From assembly GCF_003944835.1 (NCBI RefSeq), contig NZ_RWIV01000001.1, positions 1,589,501 to 1,653,500 of the forward strand: DNA of 64,000 nt, given 5' to 3'. A model generated the notes under the pieces. That model made no database searches, was not told the DNA's origin, and saw only the letters and a list, made by a program, of their open reading frames with translations. Position 1 is the first letter of the stretch. Each line of letters starts with the position of its first letter. This DNA is from Bacillus sp. HMF5848 (GTDB lineage: Bacteria; Bacillota; Bacilli; Bacillales; HMF5848). A program made the position numbers and the translations under genes. Below are positions 42,676-52,065 of the stretch, one piece after another.

Positions 42676-43241
42676 GGTAAACCCTCCCGGATTCTTTTTT
42701 CACAAATATTCCTAGAAAACATGCATCATAAGTATTTAGGGCGTTATGACACATGTTTTACTAATATTTACCTATGAATTCGCTTACTTGAATTTTATCA
42801 CAGGCAATACCAGAAACCAATAGAGTACAAAAGATATTCATAATATAACGTTTACGGTCGCTAATGAGAGCTGTAACATTTGGTGTACTTTAGGTGTCAT
42901 AACTCCATTAAATCTGAATCGTCGATGGTGCTAACTTTAATCGGTATCAGTGCTCAGCGGGATTTTAGTAACATTTTTAATTAATAATATTGCGGTTGAG
43001 GGGCGTTTGTTACGCAAAAGATTCTGTAAGAAGACTCGTGATAAAAGATTCAAAGGCACGAAATACACATGGAAAAAGAAAAAGGACTTCAATAGAAAGT
43101 GTTCCCACTTCAAATCTTCGCTTGAAAATTAAGCGGGGGGTAGTTCAAATAGTGGCTATCTGAATTATAGTTTTTAAGCGTTTTCATAATATTGTCACAA
43201 ACGTAATGTGTAATTATTTGTAAATGTGATATACTATAAGT
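42676..43241. other. Gene-free flank of the large RNA
   Basis: 566 bp. A frame from GTG 42950 to 43132 would encode a very basic Lys/Arg peptide (its tail reads KDFNRKCSHFKSSLEN) but has no ribosome binding site. The last 60 bp contain an extended -10 (TGATATACT, 43227-43235) that can start the RNA at about 43242. Confidence 0.4.
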
Positions 43242-43702
43242 GTAAAGAAAAACAAATAAGTTAACACTTTAAGAGGCTCAACCATAGTGTTCGTTCCGTA
43301 GGTACTTTGCGAGAACGTAACAATTAGTAACCTTGCTACTGTAAATTACAAACTTAAAATTACATGAAATCTATGTAATACCCACGTCATTCTATGTGAC
43401 CAAGGTGAAAGTTGGTAGTTGTAACAACTAGAATGCCGAAAGTATTTTACAGTATGGTAAGAGTCAAAACAAAAAATCATATTATAGGTTTCTATAATGT
43501 GATTCATGAAAAAAATGTATTTGTTCCACAATCATACGGAACAAGCACACATCGATTGTTTATTATATAGTAGGTTGACTTGAAATGTCTCTCCTACACT
43601 GGGTAAGTAACATTTTACTTCACTTTCAATCGATGAAGATGGTTGGGTCCCTTAAGGTGTTAGCAAGCTTAAACGAGCTACAAACGTAGCTCGTTTTATT
43701 TT
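43242..43702 (+). ncRNA. Large multibranched structured RNA, unknown class
   Basis: No ORF. The ends 43262-43285 and 43639-43662 form a 24-position helix (20 Watson-Crick pairs, 3 G-U, 1 mismatch). Inside are further pairings: TACTGTAAA (43338) with TTTACAGTA (43445), ATTACAT/ATGTAAT (43359/43373), TAGTTG/CAACTA near 43414-43431, a 12-bp hairpin 43476-43503, TTGTTCC/GGAACAA (43521/43538), CATCGATTG (43550) with CAATCGATG (43627), and AAGTAA/TTACTT near 43604-43619. A terminator ends it. RNase P, tmRNA, SRP and 6S core motifs are absent. Confidence 0.75.
43670..43702 (+). terminator. Terminator of the structured RNA
   Basis: AAACGAGCTAC (43671-43681) pairs with GTAGCTCGTTT (43686-43696) over an AAAC loop, then TATTTTTT. 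Confidence 0.92.
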
Positions 43703-43721
43703 TTAGATTATATAATAGCAT

Positions 43722-43762
43722 AACAAAAACGGCCTCCTTTGAAATTTTGAAGGGGCCGTTTG
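43722..43762 (-). terminator. Terminator of the 73-aa gene
   Basis: AAACGGCC (43727-43734) pairs with GGCCGTTT (43754-43761), inner CCTTTGAAA.../...TTTTGAAGG; T-run on the minus strand. Confidence 0.82.
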
Positions 43763-43766
43763 TCAA

Positions 43767-43988
43767 TTAGTGTCTTTGTTCTGCATAGTGTTCATCATAC
43801 ATTTCCTCCATTTCAGGGATGAACCACGATCCGAATTCTGTGCTATGTTCACAGACACTTAAATTATGTTTGGTGATTTCTCTCTTCAGTAATCGCTTCA
43901 TTTCGGATGATTCGCAATAGGCAGAATATCCGCGCATAATTCGGTCCATTTTCTCTGCCACAAGTAATTTAGAAGAAATCGGATACAT
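43767..43988 (-). CDS. Small hypothetical protein (73 aa)
   Basis: The ATG has a strong AAAGGAGGTGG 5-6 nt upstream. The sequence MYPISSKLLVAEKMDRIMRG continues with two Cys and an acidic His-containing tail (EMEEMYDEHYAEQRH). No membrane segment. I do not recognise the family. It has its own terminator and lies convergent to the structured RNA. Confidence 0.7.
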   Translation of the reverse strand: MYPISSKLLVAEKMDRIMRGYSAYCESSEMKRLLKREITKHNLSVCEHSTEFGSWFIPEMEEMYDEHYAEQRH

Positions 43989-44612
43989 GAGCTACCACCT
44001 CCTTTTATTGTTATTTACTATACCCATTATAAGACAATTTATACTTTAAATCTATATAAATTCTGATAATTCAAAAAAATATCATACTTTATTGAAAAAG
44101 TTTTTGTTGCGGATCACTGGAATTTTGAGACAATGTATGTATAAGTTTAAGAAAAACATCCGGCTAGCGGGTGAGTACGAGGTACTTTGTTTAAAAGTGT
44201 TCTAATTAAGAGCAGAACATCACAGGACGCGTGATAAATTATGGTAATTAAGTGCCTAAGTGGTTATTGATAACTGTAAACATAATTCTATCGACGACCA
44301 ATCTTAAGTACTAAACGGAAACAGATTGAGTTAACTAAGAAACATTACTTTTTAAGAAAAATGGTTTTTCGGTTTTTCTAAAAGAAAGAATTATTGATGT
44401 TTATCGGAATAGATTGGAGTGTAGTTGTAAGGTAAGCCTATGTAAGGATAGGTAATTATTTACGTGGTAAACGCTGTATTAGTTATTGTAGTTTTTAGAT
44501 TTATTAATGGAGTTGACTGGGGAATTGCGACAACAACTTACATTATGCAGCGTAACGTTTTACAGTAACTTTCGTCTTTTTAATAAACACTGAAAAAGTG
44601 AGGGGGATAAGT
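43989..44612. other. Gene-free interval, possible RNA from about 44155
   Basis: 624 bp without a credible ORF. Hairpins: CATCCG/CGGGTG (44157-44173), AGTAC/GTACT (44174-44186), GTTCT/AGAAC near 44199-44220, GTTAT/ATAAC near 44264-44275, AGAAAAA/TTTTTCT near 44356-44380 and CCTAT/ATAGG near 44437-44453. No long-range closing helix was found, so the case for one RNA is weak. Confidence 0.3.
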
Positions 44613-46751
44613 GTGAGGCTTAAATTTATTCAGATAGGGTATTTATTTGGTGTTAGTTTATTATTAGCAAGTATTTTTTATTTTTTTGCATCAAATTGGC
44701 AAGGCTTTGAGCGTTTAACGAAAGTTGGTTTAAGTATATCCATTACGATTTTATTTTTTATAACTTCTTTGCTTTTGACAAAAGTAATAAAAACCCAAAG
44801 CTTTTTGAGTCATTGGAGTTATTTTGCATCTGTTATTTCATTCGGCCTTGGTTTAGCTCTCATTGGGCAATTATATAACTCTCATGCTGATTATTATATG
44901 CTCTTTTTCATTTGGTTGATCCCATCAGTAGTGGCAAGCGTTTTTACTAAATATCAACCATTTTACCTATTAAGCTATATATTGCTGCATATTGGAATTT
45001 ATTTTTATTTAAATCCTTCGTCCTATCACATTAATTGGACAGAGACACAGTTGTTAATAATAATTTTAGTAATAATTTTATTAAACAGTCTTTTGTTTAT
45101 CGTGACCGGTCAAAAGTATTTAAAATCAGCGGTTATTCAATATCCATCTATTATTTTAATCCATATTTTATTTATAGCTTTAACAAATTCGGATGCCTTT
45201 CCTACTTATGGTTTTTGGATGAATGTCGGGTATGTTTTATTTGCCATAGGAGGCTTATATTATTATTTGAAGCTAAAACCACACAAGCCGCTCATGATAC
45301 TGTTTAGCATGGCGGGAGCAGCTTTTGTGCTTGTTAAAGGATTTGAATTAATGTCATATTTCTTTGGTGACTTGTTCTTGTTCTTACTTCTTCTGTTTGT
45401 TATTGTGCTTGTTTTTGCAAGTGTAAAACTTCTGCAATTTTTTAAAAAACAACAGATGCATACAGTAGTTCGAACGGTGTTAGTTGGTACAGTCACATTC
45501 GTAGCTACCGTGTTTGCCACAATATCAGTTGTCGGATTGATTATGACATTTTTTCAAGATATACCATTTTGGGGACTATTCATATTTGCTATATTCGCCT
45601 TAATTATTCCGGGGATTTTTGGGAGATGGGAAGCGACAGTCAAATATACATTACTTTGTACGGGATATGCTATAGCATTTGGTTCTTCGATATTTGAAGA
45701 TGTCTTTATTTGGAAAATCATTTTTCTTATTGTTGTTGTTTTTGGATGGGTTGTTATTAAGGTTAAAGGATTACAAGTTATTCAGTTTCTACTCGTTAAT
45801 CTTGTTTTTGGAATTATACTAGGCGAGTCATTTGATTTATCTATTGAACTTGTAATGCTCATATTATTACTTTGTAATGCTAGTCTGTATGTGTTACTTA
45901 CAACAAGGAGAGTGTCTCAGGCAACAGCTTTAACACTTGCTTTTTGTTATTTTATAACGCTAACTGTAATTCCTGAAGTGGGATATTTCGTTAGCCTCAT
46001 TTACAATATCAGCTTTTTTATTATAGTTACAGCTTTTGTTCTTGTTGCTAGGAAGCGCCAATGGCAATATGAACTTATTATAAGCCTAGTGTTTTGGTTT
46101 TTGTTTATCGGATATAAGTATTATGACTTAGCATGGATGTTAATTCACAAGTCACTGTTATTTTTCATTGTGGGAATATTATTTATAGTTGTTACGCGCT
46201 TTTTTGAAAGACGGAAAAAAGAGAAAGCTGAAATAAAGCCAGGTTTTGTATGGCCATTGCGTTATTTATTAATAGTCTTACTTCTTTTCCAATTGGGATA
46301 TATGGGCTTTGCGGCATTTAGTGCGGAAGCTTTATTACAAAATGGTGTGACGATCAAACTAAAATTGGCCCCCATTGATCCTCGCTCTTTGCTGCAGGGG
46401 GATTATGTGCGGTTAAACTATGACATTTCTACTATTGAAGATTTACAACATATAGAGCTACATCATAACCAGTTGGTAGAAATCGTACTTCAAAAAAATA
46501 AGGTTACTGGTATTTATCAATATGCGAATGTTTATAGTGTTAATGGAAGTTTTAATACTACCTATACTGCTCAGCCAGATGATGTTATCATAACAGGTCG
46601 CTATGATGGGTGGAATAATGTCTATTATGGGATTGAAACATACTTTGTACCAGAAGGTACTGGTTTAGATGTTCAGGAAAATGCAAATTATGCTATTGTA
46701 AAAGTTGGGGAAAATGGAAATGCGATATTACAAGGTTTAACTGAGAATTAA
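44613..46751 (+). CDS. DUF2157 / GDYXXLXY fusion membrane protein
   Basis: 712 aa with about 18-20 membrane segments. The N-terminal half is DUF2157-like (FASNWQGFERLTKVGLS). The C-terminal extracytoplasmic part carries GDYVRLNYDIS near residue 600, the signature of GDYXXLXY proteins. Two families often encoded side by side are thus fused in one polypeptide. GTG 44613 follows GAGGGGG by 6 nt; GTG 44598 overlaps that site. The function is unknown. Confidence 0.8.
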   Translation: MRLKFIQIGYLFGVSLLLASIFYFFASNWQGFERLTKVGLSISITILFFITSLLLTKVIKTQSFLSHWSYFASVISFGLGLALIGQLYNSHADYYMLFFIWLIPSVVASVFTKYQPFYLLSYILLHIGIYFYLNPSSYHINWTETQLLIIILVIILLNSLLFIVTGQKYLKSAVIQYPSIILIHILFIALTNSDAFPTYGFWMNVGYVLFAIGGLYYYLKLKPHKPLMILFSMAGAAFVLVKGFELMSYFFGDLFLFLLLLFVIVLVFASVKLLQFFKKQQMHTVVRTVLVGTVTFVATVFATISVVGLIMTFFQDIPFWGLFIFAIFALIIPGIFGRWEATVKYTLLCTGYAIAFGSSIFEDVFIWKIIFLIVVVFGWVVIKVKGLQVIQFLLVNLVFGIILGESFDLSIELVMLILLLCNASLYVLLTTRRVSQATALTLAFCYFITLTVIPEVGYFVSLIYNISFFIIVTAFVLVARKRQWQYELIISLVFWFLFIGYKYYDLAWMLIHKSLLFFIVGILFIVVTRFFERRKKEKAEIKPGFVWPLRYLLIVLLLFQLGYMGFAAFSAEALLQNGVTIKLKLAPIDPRSLLQGDYVRLNYDISTIEDLQHIELHHNQLVEIVLQKNKVTGIYQYANVYSVNGSFNTTYTAQPDDVIITGRYDGWNNVYYGIETYFVPEGTGLDVQENANYAIVKVGENGNAILQGLTEN

Positions 46752-46755
46752 TCTT

Positions 46756-46793
46756 ATAGAGCTACTGTATTAATGTTGCGGTAGCTCTTTTTC
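46756..46793 (+). terminator. Rho-independent terminator
   Basis: AGAGCTAC / GTAGCTCT stem with a long loop, then TTTTT. Confidence 0.8.
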
Positions 46794-46889
46794 CACATTA
46801 CCTTTATAGGTTTGCTCCAATGGCCTATAATAAAATCTCTGACAAACATGAAAGAAACCTGCCCTGAAATTGTGCCACTATATATTGTT

Positions 46890-46971
46890 GAAGAAATATA
46901 ATCAATTTTAGAGGTATTGTAGCGCTAATAGGAGGTGTACCGCTTAAAATAAAAGGAATTGAGTTTGAATA
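46890..46971 (+). pseudogene. Possible gene remnant
   Basis: A short frame without start reads FRGIVALIGGVPLKIKGIEFE before a TAA; an adjacent frame reads TNMKETCPEIVPLYIVEEI. Neither has a ribosome binding site. They look like the tail of a lost gene; the identity is unknown. Confidence 0.2.
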
Positions 46972-47028
46972 AATAAAGGCACGGGAATAATAATTATATA
47001 ATGACAATTTGTAAGGAGGTTACATCTT

Positions 47029-47481
47029 ATGACACATACATACAAAATTGTTTTAGTGCTACTAGTATCGTTGTTATTAGCAGGGTGCATGAGTGGAGAT
47101 AAAGAAATCTCTGAAACGCAAACTCCTCAGCAAGATACAACAACAAACGAATTAACTTCGGATGAAACTGAACAACAGCCAGATGAGAATATATCAAATA
47201 ATGAAGATACAAGTAAAGATGAAATCGTGACAGATGAAGAAGAAGTTGTTGATAATGAAGCTAATCAAACTGAACAACAAAATGAGTTAGTGTCCCAAGG
47301 GACATTTGTAGGTTTAGTTGATAATAGTTCAGTTGAAATGATTGTAGAAGGAGAAGCTACTATTTTTCGTTTTGAAGCTTCATTATTAGAAGCTGTTTCG
47401 CAAATTGCAGAAGGAACGGATGTATCATTCACATATCATGTTAACGAGAATAATCAATATGTTATTGATTCTATTAAGTAA
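47029..47481 (+). CDS. Acidic lipoprotein, hypothetical
   Basis: 150 aa. Lipobox LLAGC (Cys 20) after a hydrophobic signal peptide; then a low-complexity Glu/Asp/Gln/Thr linker to about residue 88; then a small beta-rich domain (GTFVGLVDNSSVEMIVEGEA) at the C-terminus. The linker would hold the domain away from the membrane. AAGGAGG precedes the ATG. Function not known. Confidence 0.8.
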   Translation: MTHTYKIVLVLLVSLLLAGCMSGDKEISETQTPQQDTTTNELTSDETEQQPDENISNNEDTSKDEIVTDEEEVVDNEANQTEQQNELVSQGTFVGLVDNSSVEMIVEGEATIFRFEASLLEAVSQIAEGTDVSFTYHVNENNQYVIDSIK

Positions 47482-47513
47482 AAAGCTGACGTGAACTGTC
47501 AGCTTTTTTTTTG
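47478..47513 (+). terminator. Rho-independent terminator
   Basis: AAAAGCTGAC / GTCAGCTTTT with a short loop, then a T-run. Confidence 0.88.
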
Positions 47514-47529
47514 TTCTGGTTATAACTTT

Positions 47530-48408
47530 TTATTTGACACCTTCTTTTTCCTTCGTGAAGGTATTGTTTTTTTGTTTAAAAATATCTATTTTATCTACTA
47601 TAAATGAAAAGCGTTCAAATATTACTGATTTTATATGGTCTATTTGGCGGCTTAATTTATGAAGAAGAGCATCTTGTTTTTCCATTTTCTCTAGGATGGT
47701 CTGATGGAACATTTCTTGAAGAAGAAGTTTTGCTTGTAACTCTTCATTTAGCTGCTTTTGCTCGAGTAGCTTCTCAGTTATCGTTTCGGAATCAACAACA
47801 TGTTTTGTAATGGACCTTGTTAGCTCAGCGAAGGCAATATCTTGATGTGTTAACTGGTCGATGATGGCCTGTTGTGTTGTATCTTGATCACAGTTTTTGG
47901 TAGTAAGTGTTTTTTGAGCATTTTCAATCTCCATAATCTTTTCCTCTAATGATTGGAAGGATGTGTGCTGTCTTTTACTTAAATTTGTTACTTTCTCATC
48001 ATAGCGACTTAGCTCCTGAATTATACTGTTTTTATACTCATTTTGTAGTGTAGTTGAAAGCTGTAATTTTGTAAGTAATTTATCTAAAAGTAAATCTTGA
48101 TCTTGTAATTTATTTCGTGTATCTTGCCATTGTTCTTCAATGTGTTTCCATTTGTTCGCTGTTAATAAGGTGTGTTCAGCCTGTGTTTCATTAACCTTTG
48201 ACAAAGCATAGGATTGCTCTGATAAGATACTGCTTATATGCTGAGCATGTCGTTGGTTATCATGTATAGCTTTTGTCACATTAGAATTAAATTGTAGTTG
48301 CTCAGACGCGAACGTAGATAATGGGCTAATTTTATATATAGACTGATTAGAAGAGACAGGTTTATTTTTTGTATACAGCTGGATTACTGGATTTCTCTGC
48401 AATTGCAT
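47530..48408 (-). CDS. Long coiled-coil protein, hypothetical
   Basis: 292 aa, almost all predicted helix with heptad spacing from about residue 60 to 275. No signal peptide, membrane segment or enzymatic motif. The N-terminal 35 residues are Ser/Pro rich. AAGGAGGT lies upstream of the ATG. The overall look is that of a structural or spore-associated protein, but nothing specific can be named. Confidence 0.75.
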   Translation of the reverse strand: MQLQRNPVIQLYTKNKPVSSNQSIYKISPLSTFASEQLQFNSNVTKAIHDNQRHAQHISSILSEQSYALSKVNETQAEHTLLTANKWKHIEEQWQDTRNKLQDQDLLLDKLLTKLQLSTTLQNEYKNSIIQELSRYDEKVTNLSKRQHTSFQSLEEKIMEIENAQKTLTTKNCDQDTTQQAIIDQLTHQDIAFAELTRSITKHVVDSETITEKLLEQKQLNEELQAKLLLQEMFHQTILEKMEKQDALLHKLSRQIDHIKSVIFERFSFIVDKIDIFKQKNNTFTKEKEGVK

Positions 48409-48630
48409 CAGATAATACCTCCTTATTTGTGCCTAGTTACATCGTATGTACATATAAGAAGTTGTGATTGGGCATATGCCACTGTTTCAGATACGAGACT
48501 TTTACTCTATAACAGTAACTAAGCTAACGCTGTGATAAATAATTAGGCTAGCTGACGAATCATTGTTCATTAAATAGGGAAAAGATAGTGAGAAACTATT
48601 AAATTTTATGTTATTAGTTATGTTAATGAA

Positions 48631-48657
48631 AAAAAGCTAGCCTATAGGCTAGCTTAG
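48631..48657 (-). terminator. Terminator overlapping the DUF4349 stop
   Basis: AAGCTAGCC / GGCTAGCTT perfect palindrome (48634-48655) with a T-run on the minus strand. Confidence 0.85.
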
Positions 48658-49550
48658 TTATTATCTTGTTTTGGCTTTTTCTTAGTTCTTCGTAAAATAT
48701 AGTAAAGTGTTGCGAGTATTATTACAAGTAAAACAATAACGGGTGAGTTTCCTAATAGAAAAACAACGACAGCAGAAAAGAAGGATAACAGGCCGTTAAT
48801 GCTATTATAAAATTGCTTTTTTGTTTTCTCCCATGTGTTAAATTCGTTCTTTTCAATATTTGGTACAACAACCTTATGTTCAAACATACTAATAGTCACT
48901 GTTGAAAAGCTTGTTTGGTTTTGTAGGTACTTCATACGGCCTTTTATTTGCTCAATGTCTTGCTGTACGCGGGCTAAATCGTTTGATATTTTAAGTAAAT
49001 CCTCTGTTTTTTCAGCGTCTCGAAGAAAAGATAACAAACGCTCTTCAACAACCTGCATAGAATTGAGTCGTGACTCCAAATCAACAAATTCCTCTGTTAC
49101 ATCTTCGCCAGTTACAGTATGTCGATGAACTTTCACACTTAGTTGTTCAGCTTTGTTAATAAATTCTTGGAACTTAGGTTGAGGTATTCTAACACGAAGT
49201 GTTCCTTCTAAGTAGTCCTCACCATCTGCATATACATTTGACTGGACAACGTAACCTCCTAATTGGGCCACAAGATTTTCAAGTGATTGTTTAATGTCTA
49301 GAAAATTTTCAACTTCAAGTTGGAGCTCTGCATTATAAATAATCATACGTGATTGAATAGCATCACTGTTATCTTGTTGTTGACCGGAGACGCTCTTACT
49401 ATTATTAGCAGTTTCCATCGTTACATCTACAGCCGCTTGGTCATATGACTCGGAGTTCTCACCTTTTTCATAACTACTGCTATCAGAACCACTGCTACAA
49501 CCTGCTAAAAGCCCAAACACGAAAAAAGCAAGACATATTCTTTTTAGCAT
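48654..49550 (-). CDS. DUF4349 domain lipoprotein
   Basis: 298 aa from ATG 49550 (CGGAGG upstream). Lipobox LLAGC (Cys 18). The DUF4349 region includes YNAELQLEVENFLDIKQSL, LEGTLRVRIPQ and a coiled coil (EERLLSFLRDAEKTEDLL...). One C-terminal membrane segment (about residues 258-280) is followed by a basic tail. The protein is thus anchored at both ends. Function unknown. Confidence 0.88.
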   Translation of the reverse strand: MLKRICLAFFVFGLLAGCSSGSDSSSYEKGENSESYDQAAVDVTMETANNSKSVSGQQQDNSDAIQSRMIIYNAELQLEVENFLDIKQSLENLVAQLGGYVVQSNVYADGEDYLEGTLRVRIPQPKFQEFINKAEQLSVKVHRHTVTGEDVTEEFVDLESRLNSMQVVEERLLSFLRDAEKTEDLLKISNDLARVQQDIEQIKGRMKYLQNQTSFSTVTISMFEHKVVVPNIEKNEFNTWEKTKKQFYNSINGLLSFFSAVVVFLLGNSPVIVLLVIILATLYYILRRTKKKPKQDNN

Positions 49551-49781
49551 AATTTTACCTCCGTAACTATAAGTGTTTTTCACAGAAACTAATTACTATC
49601 GAATAAATTTTTAAATAAATAGTGGCTTTTCTTTAATCTTACATTATATAGGTCGCATGTTATTACAAAAACGTTACAAAAAAATTACATTTGTATATAA
49701 TAGTTTACTAATTTGTTTAAAAAGTTTGATAAATCAGTTGACTAATAGGAAATAATTTACTAAAATTTTCTTGTAGCACAA

Positions 49782-49795
49782 TGTAAACGCTTACT
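49782..49795 (+). promoter_or_regulatory. Catabolite-responsive element (cre)
   Basis: TGTAAACGCTTACT matches the CcpA cre consensus WTGNAANCGNWNNCW closely. It lies 20 bp before the sugar-binding lipoprotein start, where CcpA would repress. Confidence 0.75.
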
Positions 49796-49815
49796 ATTAA
49801 AAAGGGGGAAATGAC

Positions 49816-51111
49816 ATGAGGAAGTTGTGGCTTTATTTGTTAGCGGTTGTGGCAATGGTCGCGGTATTAGGTGCTTGTAGTAACAATGAATCTAGCTCAA
49901 AGGATAGTGATGAACCAGTTACACTTACAGCATGGGCTTGGAACGTAAATGTTGGTGCCCTAAATGAAGCAGCAGAGAAATTTAAAGAAGAAAATCCGAA
50001 TGTCGAATTGAAAGTGGAGGATATCGGTCGTCTTGATGTATATGACAAGCTATCTACTGGTCTAGCAGCAGGTGGCGTTGGCTTACCTGATATTGTTTTA
50101 GTAGAAGATGATCGTATTCACGGATATGTAGAAGCATTTCCAAAGGGGTTTTTAAATTTATCTGACATGGGCTTTGATAAGCATGATGGTGTGTTTCCAT
50201 CATTTAAGAAAGATTTAACTTCAGTAGACGGTAAGTTTTTTGCTATGCCGTTTGATGCAGGTCCAACAGGTGTATTCTATCGCCGCGATTTATTTGAACA
50301 AGCTGGTGTAAATCCAGATTCAATCGAAACGTGGGATGATTACTTAGAAGCAGGTAAAAAAATCAAAGCTGCAACTGGTGTGTACATGGCACCTATGGAT
50401 ATGTTTAAAGATGATGCAACTTTCCGTATGATGCTTAACCAATTAGGTATATTCTATTTTGATCAAGATGGAAACATTGATTTTAACAATCCAAAAGCAA
50501 TACAAGCAATGGAAACGATCAAAAAGTTCCACGAAGCAGATTTAATTAAAAATACAGATGGTTGGAATGGTGTAGTTTCAGCTACTGTAGATGGATCTGT
50601 TGCGACAATTCCATTTGGTGCTTGGTATTATGGCACGATTATTGACCAAGCAAAAGATTCAAACGGAAATTGGGGTGTATTTTTATTACCAGCGTTTGAA
50701 AAGGGTGGTAATCGTGCAGCTAACTTAGGTGGTAGTAGCTGGATGATTCCTGCATCAACTAAAAATAAAGATGAAGCGTATGCATTCTTAGAGTATTTCT
50801 CTACTACAACAGATATCCAGTTGATGGCTATGGAGAAATACGGGTTATTCCCATCTTTAAACACAGCATATGATTCCGATGTATTTAAAGGGGACGTCGA
50901 GTTCTTTGGCGGTCAAAAGATATGGCAACTATTTGCAGATGAAATGAAGGATATTCCTACAGCAACGTTCACAAACGACTATGCTATTGGGTTGGATGAG
51001 GCAGTCAAAGCGCAAGCAGACATTTTTAATGGTAAAGATCCTAAATCAGCCTTATCAGAAGCAGCGGAAAGATTGAGTGATCGTACAGAACGGAAAGTAA
51101 ACTCTTATTAA
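49816..51111 (+). CDS. Sugar ABC transporter, substrate-binding lipoprotein
   Basis: 431 aa, family 1 (MalE-type) solute-binding protein. The lipobox is VLGAC (Cys 21). Typical segments: NVGALNEAAEKFKEENPNVE, GLPDIVLVED, AMPFDAGPTGVFYRRD, NLGGSSWMIPAS. It binds a sugar or oligosaccharide; the identity is unknown. AAAGGGGG precedes the ATG and a cre site overlaps its promoter region. The permeases follow after a terminator. Confidence 0.92.
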   Translation: MRKLWLYLLAVVAMVAVLGACSNNESSSKDSDEPVTLTAWAWNVNVGALNEAAEKFKEENPNVELKVEDIGRLDVYDKLSTGLAAGGVGLPDIVLVEDDRIHGYVEAFPKGFLNLSDMGFDKHDGVFPSFKKDLTSVDGKFFAMPFDAGPTGVFYRRDLFEQAGVNPDSIETWDDYLEAGKKIKAATGVYMAPMDMFKDDATFRMMLNQLGIFYFDQDGNIDFNNPKAIQAMETIKKFHEADLIKNTDGWNGVVSATVDGSVATIPFGAWYYGTIIDQAKDSNGNWGVFLLPAFEKGGNRAANLGGSSWMIPASTKNKDEAYAFLEYFSTTTDIQLMAMEKYGLFPSLNTAYDSDVFKGDVEFFGGQKIWQLFADEMKDIPTATFTNDYAIGLDEAVKAQADIFNGKDPKSALSEAAERLSDRTERKVNSY

Positions 51112-51122
51112 TTTATACTTAA

Positions 51123-51164
51123 AATAAAAAAGAGATTTAGGTTATCTAAATCTCTTTTTTTCTA
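51123..51164 (+). terminator. Intra-operon terminator
   Basis: AAAGAGATTTAG / CTAAATCTCTTT with loop GTTAT, then Ts. It separates the binding protein from the permeases and should make the binding protein more abundant than the permeases. Confidence 0.88.
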
Positions 51165-51210
51165 AAAAACTTTGTCGGATTCTATGTCATTAGCAAGGGA
51201 GTTACATGTT

Positions 51211-52065
51211 ATGAGAACGAAGCCATATATTCCATATGTTTTTATTGCTCCTGCAGTTATACTATTCTCCGTGTTTATGGTTTATCCAATCATATATTCA
51301 TTTATTTTGAGTTTTCAAACGAGTGATGGTGGGGAATTTGTTTGGAATGGAGTCAAAAACTATCAACGACTATTTTCTGATGAAATTTTTATTAAAGCAT
51401 TGGGTAATACGTTTACTTTACTAATTATTCAAGTACCAATCATGTTATCTTTAGCAATCATAGTTGCTACATTATTAAATTCAGCAATTTTAAAAATGAG
51501 AGGATTATTTAGGGTTTCTTTCTTCTTACCAGCCGTTACATCATTAGTTGCGTACTCCATTATTTTTTCCATTATGCTAATGGACGATGGGCTAGTAAAT
51601 CATGTGGTTTCTCTATTTGGATTAGAGAAAATACCATGGCTATCACATCCCATTTGGGCTAAGGTAGCTTTAATTATGGCAATGACTTGGCGGTGGGTGG
51701 GGTATAACATGGTCATTTATTTGGCAGCTATGCAGAACATACCACATGAACTGTATGAGGCTGCTAGTATCGATGGAGCAAATAGAGTAAGACAATTTAT
51801 CTCAATAACAATTCCACAGCTTAAGCCGGTTATTTTGTTTACGGCCATTTTATCAACGATTGGTACTCTTCAATTATTTGATGAACCTTTTACGTTAACA
51901 AAAGGTGGCCCAAGCGATGCAACTTTAACAATAGGAATGTACTTATATCAAACAGGTTTCCGTTATTTTGACTTTGGATATGCATCGACAATCGCCTATG
52001 TCATTGTTGTTTTAATTGGTATTTTAACTTTCTTACAATTTAAAGTAACGGGTGATCAATCATGA
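51211..52065 (+). CDS. Sugar ABC transporter permease (MalF/UgpA type)
   Basis: 284 aa with six membrane segments and the EAA loop ELYEAASIDGANRVRQFISI. ATG 51211 follows AGGGAG by 9 nt; the earlier ATG at 51172 lies in the terminator tail. It overlaps the next permease by 4 nt. It forms a heterodimer with that protein. Confidence 0.92.
   Translation: MRTKPYIPYVFIAPAVILFSVFMVYPIIYSFILSFQTSDGGEFVWNGVKNYQRLFSDEIFIKALGNTFTLLIIQVPIMLSLAIIVATLLNSAILKMRGLFRVSFFLPAVTSLVAYSIIFSIMLMDDGLVNHVVSLFGLEKIPWLSHPIWAKVALIMAMTWRWVGYNMVIYLAAMQNIPHELYEAASIDGANRVRQFISITIPQLKPVILFTAILSTIGTLQLFDEPFTLTKGGPSDATLTIGMYLYQTGFRYFDFGYASTIAYVIVVLIGILTFLQFKVTGDQS

Noticed and set aside
42950-43132. 60-codon Lys/Arg-rich ORF from GTG 42950
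   Set aside because: No ribosome binding site, biased composition and position beside the structured RNA; kept only as part of the gap description.
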